From the NCBI GenBank assembly GCA_039914705.1, contig JBDSOT010000143.1:1-36500 (forward strand): 36,500 nucleotides of DNA, given 5' to 3'. Shown piece after piece: positions 34,127 through 36,500 of this stretch; position 1 is the stretch's first letter, and every line of letters starts with the position of its first letter. The stretch comes from JBDSTW01 sp039914705 (lineage in GTDB: Bacteria; Pseudomonadota; Gammaproteobacteria; SURF-13). The translations under genes and the position numbers were made by a program. The notes beneath the pieces are model-generated. The model saw nothing but the letters and a program-made list of their open reading frames with translations. It was not told the DNA's origin and did no database searches.

Positions 34127-34918
34127 ATGAAAGAACACTATAAGTTTAAAAAAGTCTTGGCTGGTGCTGTATTACTGCTCGGTAGCCCACTAGTGGGTGC
34201 CGAGCAGCATTCTTTCAGCCTGACCAACGGCTTTGATTACAGCAGCGGTGACTACGGCGGTGCCACTGATACCCATATTCTTTATATACCGCTAATCGGC
34301 AAGTACGAAACTGAGCGGACTACATTCAAGCTCACCGTCCCCTATATCAGCATCGAAAGTTCAGGCGGCGTGGTAGGCGGAGCGGACGGCGCACCTGTTG
34401 TGATTGACCCTGACGCGGCTGGCGAGCGCACCACCGAGTCGGGCCTGGGCGATATCGTCGCCTCGGCCACCTATACAGTTTTGGACGGTCAGGCCAACGG
34501 TCTATTGCTGGATGTCACCGGTAAGGTCAAGTTTGCCACGGCCGACGAAGACAAAGGGCTGGGTACCGGCGAAACCGACTACGCTGCACAGGTCGATATT
34601 TACAAGACCTATGGTGCCTTTACCCCCTTCGGCACCCTGGGTTATAAGGTATTCGGCGACACCTCCGCAACGGATTTCAATAATGTCTTCTACGGTTCGC
34701 TAGGCGGGGCTTACAAGTTCGGTCCGCAAACCAGCGGCGGTTTGATCTACGACCTGCGCGAGGCCTCTACCGATTCAAGCTCATCGCTCAGCGAGTTAAC
34801 CGCGTATGTCAGCTACAAATTCACCGAGACAACCAAGGCGCAGCTTTATGGTGTCAAGGGCTTCTCAGATGGCAGCCCGGATTGGGGTATGGGTGCCATG
34901 GTAACGATGGGGTTTTAA
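34127..34918 (+). CDS. Outer-membrane beta-barrel protein, transporter-like (MetA-pathway/phenol-degradation family type)
   Basis: 263-residue protein with a signal peptide (about 1-25, ending LVGA) and a pattern of alternating amphipathic strands: FSLTNGFDYSSGDYGG, YIPLIGKYETERTTFKLTVPY, SGLGDIVASATYTVLD, AQVDIYKTYGAFTPFGTLGY, FYGSLGGAYKF, LTAYVSYKF. It ends in an aromatic residue (MGAMVTMGF), as outer-membrane barrels do. The SGLGD block and spacing resemble the transporter family PF13557. It follows the low-complexity exported gene by 30 bases and probably shares its sigma-54-type promoter. Substrate unknown. Confidence 0.75.
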   Translation: MKEHYKFKKVLAGAVLLLGSPLVGAEQHSFSLTNGFDYSSGDYGGATDTHILYIPLIGKYETERTTFKLTVPYISIESSGGVVGGADGAPVVIDPDAAGERTTESGLGDIVASATYTVLDGQANGLLLDVTGKVKFATADEDKGLGTGETDYAAQVDIYKTYGAFTPFGTLGYKVFGDTSATDFNNVFYGSLGGAYKFGPQTSGGLIYDLREASTDSSSSLSELTAYVSYKFTETTKAQLYGVKGFSDGSPDWGMGAMVTMGF

Positions 34919-34929
34919 GATTTATTAAC

Positions 34930-34958
34930 CGGCTACTGGCCGCAAGGGCCGGTAGCCG
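34930..34958 (+). terminator. Hairpin after the beta-barrel gene, possible terminator
   Basis: Twelve-base arms CGGCTACTGGCC and GGCCGGTAGCCG (one mismatch) with a five-base loop, 12 bases after the stop codon. Position suits a terminator, but no T-run follows, so it may instead be an mRNA 3' protecting stem. Confidence 0.5.
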
Positions 34959-35050
34959 CATGCTGTGCAGATGTTAAAGCTTACAGTACCGTTTAAGACT
35001 TAGACCGCGCATCACCCAATCCCACGTTCATCTCACCCTGTCCACCCGCT

Positions 35051-35145
35051 CAAAATACGGTAGTGGCTCAGTTTGATTCTTGTCATCCCTTCGACAAGCT
35101 CAGGGTGACAGCAAAAATTTCAAACTGAGCCACTACCCAAAATAC
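35051..35145. mobile_element. 79-bp MITE-like element with 8-bp target-site duplication
   Basis: Perfect 18-bp terminal inverted repeats GGTAGTGGCTCAGTTTGA (35059-35076 and complement 35120-35137) enclose 43 bases with an inner imperfect palindrome (TGTCATCCCT / AGGGTGACA). The identical octamer CAAAATAC flanks both sides (35051-35058 and 35138-35145), as expected of a transposase-made duplication. No coding capacity, so it must be moved in trans. Confidence 0.88.
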
Positions 35146-35161
35146 CCACACATGGATTCTC

Positions 35162-35347
35162 GTGACGCAATATATTCTGTTAGTAACATCGCTGATGTTA
35201 ACTTGCTCATGCGCGGATATGCGCTGGCATTGCAAGGCTTCTGATTCTGCGAAGGTCTTGTCAAGCTGCGGGATGATACAGGAAAGCGGCAAAGCGGACT
35301 GCCGGTTAATCAGAGTCGCTCCATTATGCTACCGAGAGCAAACTTAA
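35162..35347 (+). CDS. Possible small lipoprotein or secreted peptide (doubtful)
   Basis: A 61-codon frame starting with GTG 35162 encodes MTQYILLVTSLMLTCSC, which resembles a short signal sequence with a lipobox-like cysteine, then a Cys-containing soluble tail (four more Cys). There is no good ribosome site, and it lies just downstream of the MITE-like element. Its end overlaps the convergent GGDEF-EAL stop by four bases. It may be real or chance; no family recognised. Confidence 0.3.
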   Translation: MTQYILLVTSLMLTCSCADMRWHCKASDSAKVLSSCGMIQESGKADCRLIRVAPLCYREQT

Positions 35348-36500
35348 TTCGCTACTGAACGCACCACGGGTAGGCTGCCTGCTAACCTGCGGCCTTGCCG
35401 CAATAGCTGTTGAAATTCCTCCACGGTCAAGGGCGTACTGAAGTAGTAGCCTTGTATGGCGTCGCAGCCTTGCTGTTGTATAACGGCGAGTTGTTGCGCA
35501 TCTTCCACACCCTCGGCGATGGCCTTGATACCCAGCTTATGAGCCAGGTCGATTACCGCCGAGGTGATCGCCGCGACACTCGGGTCGGTGGCCACGTCCA
35601 GGATGAAAGAGCGGTCAATTTTAAGGGTATTGATGGGGATACGTTTTAGATAGGTCAGCGATGAATAACCGGTGCCGAAGTCATCGATAGCTAACGATAC
35701 GCCCAGCGCGGTGAGTTCATGCATAGTTGCAAGCGTACTGTCCACATTTTCTATCAGCAGGCTCTCGGTGATTTCCAGTTCCAGACACTGCGCTGGCAAG
35801 CCGGCGCGGCGCAAAATACCGGCGACGGTCGTGACTAAGTCATGCTGGTTGAACTGGCGCGTGGAAAGATTGACCGCCAGGCGCAAGTGATTAAAACCTT
35901 GCGCATGCCAAACCTGTGCCTGCTGGCAAGCGGTGCGCAACACCCAGTTGCCGATGGGGACGATAAGCCCGGTTTCTTCGGCGATGGAAATAAATTCGCC
36001 AGGCGGGATGAGCCCCTGTTGGGGATGCCGCCAACGCAATAGCGCCTCCATGCCGATTATAAATCCGCTATGGAGATCCACCACCGGCTGGTAGACCAGA
36101 AAAAATTCTTCTCTTTGTAATGCATTGCGTAGGCTATTTTCCAACGTCATGCGCGTTAATGCGCGGGTGTTGAGTTCAGCGGTGAAGAATTGATAATTGC
36201 CGCGGCCCTTACTCTTGGCGTGATACATGGCGATGTCGGCGCATTTCAGCAGGGCATCTGCGTCTTCGATGCCGTCGCCGGGATAGAGGCTGATACCGAT
36301 GCTGGCGCTGAGCGATAGACGCTGGCCGTTTATTTCGCAAGGGGCGGCCAGCGCGGTGAGCAACTTTTGCGCAAGGTAGGCAACGTCTTCCAGGCGATTG
36401 ATTTCGGAGACCATCACGATGAATTCATCGCCGCCCTGGCGCGACACCGTGTCGTTGGCGCGCACACAGGCCGTGAGTTGGCGCGCCGCCCATTGCAGCA
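35344..36500 (-). CDS. Diguanylate cyclase / phosphodiesterase (GGDEF-EAL), 5' end outside window
   Basis: C-terminal part (about 385 codons) of a cyclic-di-GMP signalling protein; the frame stays open to the window edge. The GGDEF half retains SRQGGDEFIVMVSE, an intact active-site motif, and DIAMYHAKSKGRGNYQFF. The EAL half has FFLVYQPVVDLHSG, MEALLRWRHP, LEITESLL, IDDFGTGYSSLTYLKR, INTLKIDRSFI and AIAEGVEDAQQ, so the metal- and substrate-binding residues look complete and phosphodiesterase activity is likely. Any sensory domain is missing from view. A GTG at 36465 is internal to the GGDEF domain and not the start. Confidence 0.93.
   Translation of the reverse strand, partial: LQWAARQLTACVRANDTVSRQGGDEFIVMVSEINRLEDVAYLAQKLLTALAAPCEINGQRLSLSASIGISLYPGDGIEDADALLKCADIAMYHAKSKGRGNYQFFTAELNTRALTRMTLENSLRNALQREEFFLVYQPVVDLHSGFIIGMEALLRWRHPQQGLIPPGEFISIAEETGLIVPIGNWVLRTACQQAQVWHAQGFNHLRLAVNLSTRQFNQHDLVTTVAGILRRAGLPAQCLELEITESLLIENVDSTLATMHELTALGVSLAIDDFGTGYSSLTYLKRIPINTLKIDRSFILDVATDPSVAAITSAVIDLAHKLGIKAIAEGVEDAQQLAVIQQQGCDAIQGYYFSTPLTVEEFQQLLRQGRRLAGSLPVVRSVAN

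Larger units (their letters stand above)
34919..35343. other. Intergenic region between beta-barrel and GGDEF-EAL genes
   Basis: Contains the hairpin at 34930-34958, a stretch with nothing recognised (34960-35050), a MITE-like element with target duplication (35051-35145), and one doubtful short reading frame (35162-35347). Confidence 0.7.

Overview
The window looks like a chromosomal segment of a gammaproteobacterium outside the Enterobacterales. The best clue is the neighbourhood glnE - ilvE - zinc-finger protein - LPS inner-core genes (waaF, waaC, waaG, waaP, a two-domain kinase, a WapO-like carbamoyltransferase), which resembles the Pseudomonas core cluster in content and partly in order. 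groESL has a perfect CIRCE operator, which Enterobacterales lack. The genus cannot be fixed from this sequence alone.

Layout. 1-5643: an RND tripartite efflux operon (adaptor, inner-membrane pump, TolC-like channel). 5748-9709: a cysteine hydrolase, an unknown membrane protein, then a tight lipid/phosphate group (diacylglycerol-kinase-like, metallophosphoesterase, PAP2 phosphatase). 9710-15600 (minus): the core operon waaF-waaC-hldE-hldD-waaA, which makes ADP-heptose and attaches Kdo and heptoses to lipid A. 15790-20064 (plus): waaG, a sulfotransferase, waaP and a tandem-kinase protein. 20119-25207: two GT-C membrane glycosyltransferases on opposite strands and a NodU/WapO-type carbamoyltransferase. 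25236-30438 (minus): lipid A acyltransferase, zf-CHCC protein, ilvE, glnE. 30587-32684 (minus): groES-groEL with terminator, CIRCE and a promoter that fits both sigma-70 and sigma-32. 32813-33219: an intact tRNA-Arg(CCG) preceded by two copies of only its 5' half, with hairpins between them. 33277-34918: a sigma-54-type promoter, a low-complexity exported protein and an outer-membrane beta-barrel. 35051-35145: a tiny MITE with target duplication. 35344-end: a GGDEF-EAL protein cut by the window edge.

How the genes work together. About 17 kb of the window builds and decorates lipid A and inner core: acylation (lpxL), Kdo (waaA), heptose supply and transfer (hldE, hldD, waaC, waaF), first hexose (waaG), phosphorylation (waaP, tandem kinase), probable carbamoylation, and possibly sulfation, which would be an unusual core decoration.

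The least ordinary content is non-coding. A family of short hairpins whose loops centre on CA(N)GGATG occurs in two multi-hairpin intergenic elements (6321-6522, 7203-7250) and again between the tRNA-Arg fragments (32854-32914, 33065-33081). A separate dispersed-type repeat appears to have been captured as the N-terminus of GlnE.
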